DNA of 64,000 nt from Peribacillus asahii (GTDB lineage: Bacteria > Bacillota > Bacilli > Bacillales > DSM-1321), in assembly GCF_003570725.1 (NCBI RefSeq), contig NZ_QWVS01000008.1:1-64000 (forward strand), written 5' to 3'. The position numbers and the translations under genes were made by a program. The notes under the pieces are model-generated. The model was not told the origin of the DNA. It saw only the letters and a list, made by a program, of their open reading frames with translations, and ran no database searches. Below are positions 34,133 through 41,377 of the stretch, in pieces. Positions within the stretch are counted from its first letter, which is position 1; the number at the start of each line of letters is the position of its first letter.

Positions 34133-34930
34133 TTATTTATAAATACTCTTCACAGGTTTTTGATCATTAAACCGATAAAGCTTTGTTTTAAACTTTGAAT
34201 TTCTTTGAGTTGTTTTTGGATTTCCTTCTTTATCACATACTAATTCAATAAACGGTAATTTGGGTGCTTTTCTCCAAAAGAATGGTTCTGACTTTACCAC
34301 TTCATCCACTATATCTTCTGCTACAGATAAAATAACACTTCGCAGCTCTGACAATGTAAATTCTTCAGGTAAGAACTCCCGGGCCAACGTTGTTTGAACC
34401 ATATCTAATTGAATGATAGTCAAGGCATCTTTTATAATCTTTTGATGATCAAAGGCCAAAGGTAAGGCAAAGACTTCTTCTATAGTAAACAATTCCACTT
34501 CAGCGGCATCATCTCCTGCTTTGCGCATAGATAATAAATACTCTGGCACGACTGCATAATGAGAATTTGTAATAATCCAACCTCTGGGATCTCTTCCTTC
34601 CTTATCATATACCCCAAAATGTTTTACATGAATATTAGTCACACCTGTTTCTTCTTCAAGCTCTCGCTGAGCAGCTTCATATGCCGTTTCTTTACTATCA
34701 ATAAATCCGCCAGGTAAGGCCCATTTCCCTCCTTCAATATTCGGCTGCCCTTCACTATTTTTTAAAGAACGTTTGATTAACATCACCTTTAACGTCCTTC
34801 CATATACCGCCTCTTCATCTTGAACAATTGTAAAAATTACGTTATCACTCGTATAGCCATCAGGCGTCTTATATTGACTTACCTTATATTCTTTAAGTGC
34901 TTCCTCAGGTCTCACGAACTCCTCCGACAT
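34133..34930 (-). CDS. nrtR: NrtR, Nudix-related regulator of NAD salvage
   Basis: About 265 aa. A Nudix-like domain occupies the first 150 residues (GGKWALPGGFIDSKETAYEAAQRELEEETGV). A C-terminal winged helix of the NrtR type follows (LAREFLPEEFTLSELRSVI...KLPFIELV...RFND). NrtR proteins bind ADP-ribose through the Nudix fold and repress NAD salvage genes. It is encoded immediately upstream of pncA-pncB-nadD, with matching palindromes before both units. The Nudix box (GxxxxxExxxxREUxEExGU) is almost complete here, so hydrolase activity cannot be excluded. The start at 34930 follows GAGGTG; the frame is open to 34957. Confidence 0.83.
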   Translation of the reverse strand: MSEEFVRPEEALKEYKVSQYKTPDGYTSDNVIFTIVQDEEAVYGRTLKVMLIKRSLKNSEGQPNIEGGKWALPGGFIDSKETAYEAAQRELEEETGVTNIHVKHFGVYDKEGRDPRGWIITNSHYAVVPEYLLSMRKAGDDAAEVELFTIEEVFALPLAFDHQKIIKDALTIIQLDMVQTTLAREFLPEEFTLSELRSVILSVAEDIVDEVVKSEPFFWRKAPKLPFIELVCDKEGNPKTTQRNSKFKTKLYRFNDQKPVKSIYK

Positions 34931-34988
34931 ACCTTTCACCTCATAACAAACATTCAAACTTTTTATACATCCATTTCAATTATTAATG

Positions 34989-35005
34989 TTTAACTAATCG
35001 TTAAT
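34989..35005. promoter_or_regulatory. NrtR-type operator upstream of nrtR
   Basis: TTTAACTAATCGTTAAT, the partner of the 17-mer before pncA, with the shared core TTAACTAA-CGTTAAT. It implies autoregulation of nrtR. Confidence 0.7.
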
Positions 35006-35057
35006 GAAATGATATAACATATATAATCTGTTTGCAAGCCCTTTTATAAAAACAAAT

Positions 35058-35096
35058 AAAAATCAGGTACTGCTTTATGCAGTCACCTGATTTTTA
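35058..35096 (-). terminator. Terminator of the CoA-transferase gene
   Basis: AAAAATCAGGT-ACTGC pairs with GCAGT-CACCTGATTTTT with a one-base bulge. It abuts the stop codon and continues into T-rich sequence on the minus strand. Confidence 0.8.
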
Positions 35097-35099
35097 TTC

Positions 35100-36209
35100 T
35101 TATGCTTTACTCTTCCACTGTTCTCCTAAAATCTTCTCGTTACTCGCTCCTGGACTCAGCCCAACATATTTATAATTCGGCGTAAAACTTGAGAATTTTA
35201 TCGGGCAAGCTATCTGCCTTTCACTTCCTCCATGGACATTCGGAACATCGACAAGCATGCCGCGCGCTTTCATATGAGGATGCTCACAAGCTTCTGCAAA
35301 GGTTAAAACGGGCTCGACACACGCTTCAATTTCTGTGAAAATATCATGCCATTCGGCAAATGTCTTTGTTAGAAACGCCTCTCGAACGATTTCTTTAAAC
35401 TCCCGAATCTGTTCCGGTTCTTGACTCATACTCATCTCAAATAGTTCAGGACGCCCGATGCCTTCGCACAATCGTTTCCGAAATACAGGCTCTAAACTGC
35501 CTACGGAAAAATATCGGCCATCTTTCGTTTCATAAAAATCATAGAATGTACCGCCATTTAACAGCATGGCCTCTGGCTCCAAATCGATCCCATCATTTAA
35601 ATACGTGGGCGCAGATAATGCGTTTAATGTAAAGGCGCAGTCTGTCATACTAATATCAATATATTGACCTTCTCCCGTTTGTTCCCTATATAAAGCGGCC
35701 GCTAAAATGCCCGCTACTGCATGCATCGAACCGCCTGCGATATCTGCAATTTGGATGCCATTCTTCGCTGGGCCTTCCTTTTTCGTGCCAGAATAGCTCG
35801 ATAAACCAGCCATGGATACATAGTTAAGATCATGACCTGGGCGATCTTTATAAGGACCTGTTTGTCCAAACCCTGTAATGGAGCAGTAAATTAGACGCGG
35901 ATTGATTTGCTTCAAAGTTTCATATCCTAGTCCTAAACGCTCCATCACACCTGGGCGAAATTGCTCTAGTACAATATCATATTCTTCTACTAATTTTTTA
36001 ACTGCTTCAATCGATTCTTGCTTTTTTAAATCTAACGTAATAGACTGCTTAGAACGATTTAAGTATGGATCCATTGCCCACGCTTCTACACCAGAAGGCC
36101 TTTCAACCCGAATTACATCAGCTCCTAAATCTGCTAGCAAGAGCGTAGCAAAAGGTCCTGGCAGCAATGTTGAAAAATCTAATATTTTCAAATTGGATAA
36201 TAGTGTCAT
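35100..36209 (-). CDS. CaiB/BaiF family CoA-transferase
   Basis: 369 aa, class III CoA-transferase/racemase fold. Seen are LSNLKILDFSTLLPGPFATL at the N-terminus, RPGVMERLGLGYE and the catalytic Asp in GHDLNYVSMAGLSS. The family includes carnitine and formyl-CoA transferases and alpha-methylacyl-CoA racemase; the last is the closest in general look, but the substrate is not decidable. It is a single-gene unit with its own terminator and is not in an obvious pathway cluster. Confidence 0.82.
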   Translation of the reverse strand: MTLLSNLKILDFSTLLPGPFATLLLADLGADVIRVERPSGVEAWAMDPYLNRSKQSITLDLKKQESIEAVKKLVEEYDIVLEQFRPGVMERLGLGYETLKQINPRLIYCSITGFGQTGPYKDRPGHDLNYVSMAGLSSYSGTKKEGPAKNGIQIADIAGGSMHAVAGILAAALYREQTGEGQYIDISMTDCAFTLNALSAPTYLNDGIDLEPEAMLLNGGTFYDFYETKDGRYFSVGSLEPVFRKRLCEGIGRPELFEMSMSQEPEQIREFKEIVREAFLTKTFAEWHDIFTEIEACVEPVLTFAEACEHPHMKARGMLVDVPNVHGGSERQIACPIKFSSFTPNYKYVGLSPGASNEKILGEQWKSKA

Positions 36210-36375
36210 TATCTTCTCCCTCTCCGAAACATATTCCGTATTAAAAAACTAGCTTTTATATATTTTCTATATTTATACAAATTATCCTTTTAAAACCACA
36301 ACAATAACTGATAATCCCCTCTAAATCTAGGATATTTTGTAGAAATATAAGGAAATAAGAAGCATATTCCCTCGT

Positions 36376-36432
36376 GGATACTAGTCTCTTTCCAAGAATG
36401 AGAAGATAATGCGTTTTTAATCATGTTAAATA
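36376..36432. repeat. Copy 1 of a 57-59 bp direct repeat flanking the yczE-like gene
   Basis: This block and 37380-37438 share about 85-90 percent of bases with two 1-nt gaps. On the minus strand both contain a stretch encoding LILGKRLVS, and within that stretch the two differences are synonymous (CTC/CTT, CTA/TTA). It looks like a decayed duplicate of a small coding segment. The rest of 36210-36475 holds no gene that I can see. Confidence 0.7.
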
Positions 36433-36477
36433 CATGTATTTTTACTACAGATAATTAAGTGTTATCTGTAATAAAGT

Positions 36478-36522
36478 AAAAAAAGCCTTTTGTATCAATG
36501 GTTCACAAGTACATCGGCTTTA
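36478..36522 (-). terminator. Terminator of the YczE-like gene
   Basis: On the minus strand AAAGCC...GGCTTT plus an inner TTGT/ACAA pairing, followed by a run of seven T. It starts 14 bases after the stop. Confidence 0.65.
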
Positions 36523-36535
36523 TGTTTATGAATAT

Positions 36536-37174
36536 TTAATCTTGTGGATTTAACTTTTTTAAGAAACCACCATTTAGGCTATGCAGAATTTTTAGTGAAA
36601 CTTCTATTAGAGGTCCTACTGATATACAAAATATAATCGTACCAATTCCAACTGGTCCTCCTAATAACATGCCTACTAGCAACGCAGTGATTTCTATCAT
36701 CGTTGTTGCTTTTTTTACCAAAATATTAAATCTAGTATGTATAGATAACATAAAAGTATCAATAGGTCCAGCACCCAATTTGGAATAAATCGTCATAGCC
36801 GCTCCAAACGAAATAAAGATAGTGCCTATTGATAAGTAGGAAATCTTTAACAATAATGTTTCCGGAACTGGTATAAAATCGAGATATAAAAATAAATCAA
36901 CAAATGTCCCTAAAAAAACAGTGTCCAAAATCGTTCCTATTTTTAACTTCTTCTCTTTACTAATAAGAAAAGATATAATTAACAGTACACTCCCTGTTAA
37001 AATGGATATTTTTCCAATCGAAATGGAGGTTAACTGATTTATCGCTATATACAGCACGTCGAAAGGCTGCACGCCTAAATCAGAAGCTTTTATCATGTGA
37101 ATACTTCCAAGTGCTATTATAATTAAACCTATAAAAAACATTGTTCCTTCTTTTAAAGAAAACCTAATTTTCAT
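36536..37174 (-). CDS. YczE/YitT-type integral membrane protein
   Basis: About 212 aa with five or six membrane helices (for example MFFIGLIIIALGSIHMI, ISIGTIFISFGAAMTIYSK). LGVQPFDVLYIAI and KLGAGPIDTFML match the YczE family of membrane proteins. The open frame continues upstream to 37378, but that part is polar and of unlike character. The ATG at 37174 follows GAGGAGAG and begins the membrane domain. It lies between two copies of a short direct repeat. The function is unknown. Confidence 0.78.
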   Translation of the reverse strand: MKIRFSLKEGTMFFIGLIIIALGSIHMIKASDLGVQPFDVLYIAINQLTSISIGKISILTGSVLLIISFLISKEKKLKIGTILDTVFLGTFVDLFLYLDFIPVPETLLLKISYLSIGTIFISFGAAMTIYSKLGAGPIDTFMLSIHTRFNILVKKATTMIEITALLVGMLLGGPVGIGTIIFCISVGPLIEVSLKILHSLNGGFLKKLNPQD

Positions 37175-37274
37175 AATAATTCTCTCCTCGATGAATTGTT
37201 TCCATGTTTGTTTTTTAAATTGTACCCGAATTATTATGTTTTCGGGGAAAAAATAAGCAAGAAAGCCTATATAC

Positions 37275-37430
37275 TTATCTTTTTTCGGTATCTTCTGTAA
37301 CAAATATTTTCGAATGTTCAGCGTATTCATTCTCAACAATAAAGTCAAAACTTCCGTCTTCATTACTACTGATTTCAACGGATACTAATCTCTTTCCAAG
37401 AATAAGAAAATGAATGCATTTTTTAATCAT
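37275..37430 (-). pseudogene. Small 51-codon ORF, probable gene remnant overlapping the repeat
   Basis: On the minus strand an ATG (37428-37430) opens a 51-codon frame. It encodes MIKKCIHFLILGKRLVS followed by a polar, acidic tail ending in KIFVTEDTEKR. Composition looks like real protein, but there is no ribosome binding site. The first 17 codons are duplicated with indels at 36376-36432. It may be the C-terminal remnant of a lost gene. I do not recognise a family. Confidence 0.35.
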
Positions 37431-37438
37431 GTTAAATA
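37380..37438. repeat. Copy 2 of the direct repeat flanking the yczE-like gene
   Basis: The partner of 36376-36432, 1004 bp away and in the same orientation. Identity stops sharply after GTATCC (minus strand) on one side and TATTTAAC on the other, as expected of a duplicated or inserted segment. Confidence 0.7.
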
Positions 37439-37442
37439 GGAA

Positions 37443-37482
37443 TAGAAAAAAGCAGCCGGCTCCAAACCTGCTGCTTTTTTCT
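37443..37482. terminator. Terminator of the nasD-trpD2 operon
   Basis: AGAAAAAAGCAG / CTGCTTTTTTCT, a 12-bp stem with an inner CGG/CCT-type pairing and T-runs on both strands. It lies six bases past the trpD2-like stop. Confidence 0.85.
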
Positions 37483-37488
37483 ATTCCT

Positions 37489-38541
37489 TTATCCTACATA
37501 AGGTTGCGACACACAAGATTCTTTCCATTTCTGCAATTGCTTCATTCCTCTTCGAGAACGCAGCTGCTCTTTAGCCAACGCAATTCCTTCTTCAATCGTC
37601 GGTGTAGCATCAAAAAGATAATAACGAATACCTGTATTAAAGAGAACTTGCTTGTAATAATACTTCAATTGTTCCGATGTCTCGCCGTTTAATAAAGCGA
37701 GAGTAATATCAGCTTGTTCTTTACGAGTGAGCTTTTCCTTCTTTTCTTCCTCAAACAGACCGTACTCATCAGGCTTGACAATGAAGGAATCCAACTCATT
37801 GTTCTTTAATGTATAAATAAAACTGTTGCGATGAACAGGCAAATCTTCAGAACCCTCTACCCCTTGAACAATATAAACATTGTCATAAGGTAGACTAGCA
37901 AAAATCGGGGCAATCTTGACAATCGCTGTTCGATGAAATGCCCCCATCATCAACGATTTTGCATTGGATATATTTAAAAGCTTCTCCACTGTGTTCATTA
38001 AAGTACGAACACCCAATTCTTCACGAATGGATCGCAATTGTGCTAAAGGCGGACAAAATCGGTCTGCCCAAGCAAATCCAATGTTAGCAGAATCGATGGT
38101 TTCAGAAAGAGATTGGACATCTTGATTCGTGTTTACCCCTAGTTCTTCCGTAATTTCCTTAATGGACGTTCCATACCTTGGCGGTAATGATTCACTACTA
38201 TGCAAAAAAGCTGGAAGACCACTTTCAGCTAATAAAATAGAGGCTGGTACTGTCGCAGCAAATAAATTTCTGCCTGTATACGCTCCAGCAAAATCGACTA
38301 TACGATCACGAACAGGCTCTTTTATAGTTAGCTTGTCCGTATTCTCTTGAAAAGTCTGAACAAATGCCAGTAACTCTTCTGGAGACTCCATCTTAATGCG
38401 TTCTGCAATAAAATAAGCTGCAATTTGAACATCTGTTGCTTTTCCTTCTACGATAAAACGCGCAAGCTCTCTCGTTTGTTCATAGGAAAGATCTTTTGCA
38501 CCACGCTTGCCTCTGGCTACTTCTTTAATCCATTGTTGCAA
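37489..38541 (-). CDS. TrpD2/YbiB-like protein (anthranilate phosphoribosyltransferase fold)
   Basis: 350 aa, glycosyltransferase family 3 fold. N-terminal helices (LSYEQTRELARFIVEGKATDVQIAAYFIAERIKMES) match TrpD. The PRPP-binding GTGGD and KHGNR motifs of true TrpD are replaced by FAGAYTGRN and LHSSESLPPRYG, which is the pattern of TrpD2/YbiB proteins. Tryptophan synthesis is therefore unlikely. It starts at TTG behind GAGGGTG. It is the last gene of the nitrite-assimilation operon, 47 bp after sirB. Its role there is unknown. Confidence 0.78.
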   Translation of the reverse strand: MQQWIKEVARGKRGAKDLSYEQTRELARFIVEGKATDVQIAAYFIAERIKMESPEELLAFVQTFQENTDKLTIKEPVRDRIVDFAGAYTGRNLFAATVPASILLAESGLPAFLHSSESLPPRYGTSIKEITEELGVNTNQDVQSLSETIDSANIGFAWADRFCPPLAQLRSIREELGVRTLMNTVEKLLNISNAKSLMMGAFHRTAIVKIAPIFASLPYDNVYIVQGVEGSEDLPVHRNSFIYTLKNNELDSFIVKPDEYGLFEEEKKEKLTRKEQADITLALLNGETSEQLKYYYKQVLFNTGIRYYLFDATPTIEEGIALAKEQLRSRRGMKQLQKWKESCVSQPYVG

Positions 38542-38588
38542 TGTATTTCACCCTCTTAACTTAAACATGTTCATCACTCTGTATATAA

Positions 38589-39347
38589 TCAAGCGTACTG
38601 GGCTAAAACCATTCCTTCTTGCTGTAACGCTTCATTCACCCGGTCTGCCAAAATTTCTCTAAGGTATGGATGGAATCCCAAGTAATCACATAGAGTAATA
38701 TCCTTATCCGATTGTACCATATCAATTGTTTTTTCTATACCTTTAATTAACAGACCTGTAAATAGTAAATACGGAATGACTATAATGGAATCTACATCTC
38801 GCGCAAGGGTTTCTTCTAACAAATCTTCAAAACGAGGCTTAGCTGCGGCTAAAAAGCATGGCGCCACATAAGAGAAGTTAGTTTTATTGTGGAAAAGGTG
38901 AATAATTTCTTCAAAATTTCGAATGGTATCTGCATCACTACTTCCGCGTCCCACCAATAGAATTGCTGTATTCTCGTCTATGACGGTTGTCTTTTCTTGA
39001 ATTCTTTCTAATAAAATGTCCACAATTCTTTCATGAACGCCAAAAGGTTTGCCAAAAGAAATTTTCACATGGGGGTGACGAGCTTGTAGAACTTCTAGTT
39101 CTTCTGGTATATCCTTTTTAACATGTCCGGCCGCTAATAAAAGAACAGGCATAACCGCTATTTCTGTTGCTCCTTGTTCAATACATCGGGTAAATCCTTC
39201 TTCTATTGTCGGATGAGCCAATTCTAGAAAACTAATTTCTTGAATCAGCACTGGCACTAATTGTTGCGTTTTTTGAACAAATTCAATGGCTTGCTGACAT
39301 CCTTCCTTCACTCGACTGCCATGGCATACATATAAGACTGCCTTCAT
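38589..39347 (-). CDS. sirB: Sirohydrochlorin chelatase (CbiX/SirB type)
   Basis: About 252 aa with two chelatase half-domains. Metal-binding His residues are seen in VLYVCHGSRVKEG (start) and LLLAAGHVKKDIP (about residue 75). It inserts Fe2+ into sirohydrochlorin to make siroheme for NasD. The start overlaps the sumT stop by four bases (ATGA type), behind AGAGGAAAG. Cobalt use for cobalamin is possible in the family, but the operon argues for siroheme. Confidence 0.87.
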   Translation of the reverse strand: MKAVLYVCHGSRVKEGCQQAIEFVQKTQQLVPVLIQEISFLELAHPTIEEGFTRCIEQGATEIAVMPVLLLAAGHVKKDIPEELEVLQARHPHVKISFGKPFGVHERIVDILLERIQEKTTVIDENTAILLVGRGSSDADTIRNFEEIIHLFHNKTNFSYVAPCFLAAAKPRFEDLLEETLARDVDSIIVIPYLLFTGLLIKGIEKTIDMVQSDKDITLCDYLGFHPYLREILADRVNEALQQEGMVLAQYA

Positions 39348-40129
39348 ACGCTTTCCTCTTCTAAAAACCATTTAGATTCCACTAAATTAGCTTCCTTAAA
39401 CCAAGCAATTTTCTCTCTTACTTTCACTACTTCTCCAATAATAATCATACTCGGATTTTCAATCTTTTTCTCTTTCACAACTTCTACAATCGTACTAAGT
39501 GTACCCGTTACCGTACGCTGCTCCGCCTTTGTTCCCCAATGAACTAACGCGATTGGCGTATCAGTGCTCTTTCCATGATTAATCAGCGATTGACAAATAT
39601 ATGATAGATTGCCGACTCCCATATAAACCACGAGAGTATCTACGCCTTTCGCCAACCCTTCCCAGTTGATATCGTCAGGCTTTCCTTTTACACCATGACC
39701 CGTTATAACCGCAAATGAATTTCCATACTCACGGTGTGTAACGGGAATTCCTGCATAAGCCGGTGCTGCAATTCCCGATGTAATACCTGGAACAATTTCA
39801 AAAGGAATACCATTCTCCACTAAAGACTCAGCCTCTTCAGCTCCTCGACCAAATACAAAAGGGTCACCACCTTTTAAACGGGTGACAACTTTATCTTGTT
39901 TTCCACATTGAACTAATAGAGCATTAATCGCTTCTTGTTTCATCGTATGATTATTCGGAAGTTTTCCACAATAAATAAGTGTAGCATCTGGTTTCGCTTC
40001 CTCTAATAAACATTTATTAACTAGCCGATCATATAAAATAATATCTGCTTCTCGAATACACTTTAATGCTTTAATCGTAATTAAGTCAGGATCTCCAGGA
40101 CCCGCTCCAACTAAGTATACTTTTCCCAT
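39344..40129 (-). CDS. nasF: Uroporphyrinogen-III C-methyltransferase
   Basis: 261 aa SUMT. Signature motifs are VGAGPGDPDLITIKALKCI, LYDRLV, the SAM-binding VVTRLKGGDPFVFGRGAEEA and EIVPGITSGIAAPAYAGIPVTHR. It converts uroporphyrinogen III to precorrin-2 for siroheme. It is 13 bp downstream of nirC and coupled to sirB. The precorrin-2 dehydrogenase step is not encoded in this window. Confidence 0.92.
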   Translation of the reverse strand: MGKVYLVGAGPGDPDLITIKALKCIREADIILYDRLVNKCLLEEAKPDATLIYCGKLPNNHTMKQEAINALLVQCGKQDKVVTRLKGGDPFVFGRGAEEAESLVENGIPFEIVPGITSGIAAPAYAGIPVTHREYGNSFAVITGHGVKGKPDDINWEGLAKGVDTLVVYMGVGNLSYICQSLINHGKSTDTPIALVHWGTKAEQRTVTGTLSTIVEVVKEKKIENPSMIIIGEVVKVREKIAWFKEANLVESKWFLEEESV

Positions 40130-40142
40130 TCGCTGTCCCTCC

Positions 40143-40991
40143 TCAGCTTACCATTCTCTCTCGCTTGCCTTTATTGTTCTTCACCTGTTCTTTCCCTTTG
40201 TTCACTTCTTGACTTCGGTATGTAACGTATAAAGCAAGTCCAGTAAATAACAAACCACCAACAAGGTTCCCAAGCAACACTGGGATTTGGTTCCACAACC
40301 ACCAATGAGACAGCGTAATATCCGCACCTAACATCATTCCAGCGGGTATAACAAACATATTGACGACCGCATGTTCAAATCCTTGGGCAAAAAACAGTAA
40401 AATAGGCAGCCACATCGCAACGATTTTTCCAAGGGTTGCTTGTGATGTCATGGCCATAACAGCCCCTAACGCCACCATCCAGTTACAAAGAATCCCCTTT
40501 ACAAAAACAATAAGCAATCCTGTAGTTCCTAACGCTGAGTAGCCTAGCGTTTTTGCTTCAGCAACTTGAATAATCTTTTGGGCCACAGCATGATCCGTTA
40601 CCTGCCCCAAATGAGTAGCGGCAACTACATATAACATTGCATAAAAAGAACCGCCAATAACATGGCCAACGATTACCCAGAACCAGTTGGTCAGCATTCC
40701 TTGCCACGTTGCCTTCTTTTCTAAAACGGCTAAAGGAATTAAAGCAAAATTCCCTGTAACCAATTCTAGTCCAAGAAGAATAATAATCACAAAACAAGCG
40801 GGGAAAAGTAGTGCACCTACAATCCCCATTTGTGTTTGTGTTTCTGCAGTAAAGGCTAGAGTGGTGCCAAAGCCGAGAAGTGCCCCGGCTAATGCCCCTC
40901 TTATTACAAGGTCTCGAATGGGAAGCTTCGACTTAGCCGCTCCTGCTTGAACCATATTTTTCACAACTTGTTCTGGCTGTACGTACGTCAT
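40143..40991 (-). CDS. nirC: Formate/nitrite transporter (NirC/FNT family)
   Basis: 282 aa with six to seven membrane helices. FNT features are RGALAGALLGFGTTLAF, LELVTGNFALIPLAVLEKKATW and the pore motif FEHAVVNMFVIPAGMMLGAD with the conserved His and Asn. It lies between nasE and nasF, so nitrite uptake or export during nitrate assimilation is the likely task. Formate cannot be excluded. Confidence 0.88.
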   Translation of the reverse strand: MTYVQPEQVVKNMVQAGAAKSKLPIRDLVIRGALAGALLGFGTTLAFTAETQTQMGIVGALLFPACFVIIILLGLELVTGNFALIPLAVLEKKATWQGMLTNWFWVIVGHVIGGSFYAMLYVVAATHLGQVTDHAVAQKIIQVAEAKTLGYSALGTTGLLIVFVKGILCNWMVALGAVMAMTSQATLGKIVAMWLPILLFFAQGFEHAVVNMFVIPAGMMLGADITLSHWWLWNQIPVLLGNLVGGLLFTGLALYVTYRSQEVNKGKEQVKNNKGKRERMVS

Positions 40992-41033
40992 CGTAGACTT
41001 CCCTCTTTCCTATATTCTTATCTGTCTATATTA

Positions 41034-41357
41034 CTATTTATCTAGAACAATATAAACATCTTCATTTTCTATCTCAACCTTAAATGTATTTACACATCCT
41101 CTATCTGGTTTTTGAACTTCCCCATCGCAAACATTGATTTTCCAATCATGCATTGGGCAAAAAACATGCTCTCCGCTTACCATTCCTTCCGCAAGCACGC
41201 CCCCTTTATGAGGACAACGATTTTCAATCGCTCGAATTTTGCCATTTACTAAATGAAAGAGCGCAATTTCGTGAGAACCGACACGTACCGTCTTCCCAAG
41301 ATCTTTTGGTAATTCACTCACTGTTGCAACCTTGATTCGTTGAAGGGTTTTTTCCAT
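41034..41357 (-). CDS. nasE: Nitrite reductase [NAD(P)H] small subunit, Rieske type
   Basis: About 107 aa. The Rieske [2Fe-2S] ligands are CPHKGG and CPMHDW. It is the NirD-type partner of the siroheme subunit encoded just upstream. GAGGAGG lies 8 bases before the ATG at 41357; an open extension to 41381 overlaps nasD by four bases and contains that site. Confidence 0.92.
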   Translation of the reverse strand: MEKTLQRIKVATVSELPKDLGKTVRVGSHEIALFHLVNGKIRAIENRCPHKGGVLAEGMVSGEHVFCPMHDWKINVCDGEVQKPDRGCVNTFKVEIENEDVYIVLDK

Positions 41358-41377
41358 AGTCATTTCCTCCTCGTTTT

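Noticed and set aside
36376-37438. The repeats as terminal repeats of an insertion sequence
   Set aside because: They are direct rather than inverted, there is no transposase, and the sequence between them encodes an ordinary membrane protein.
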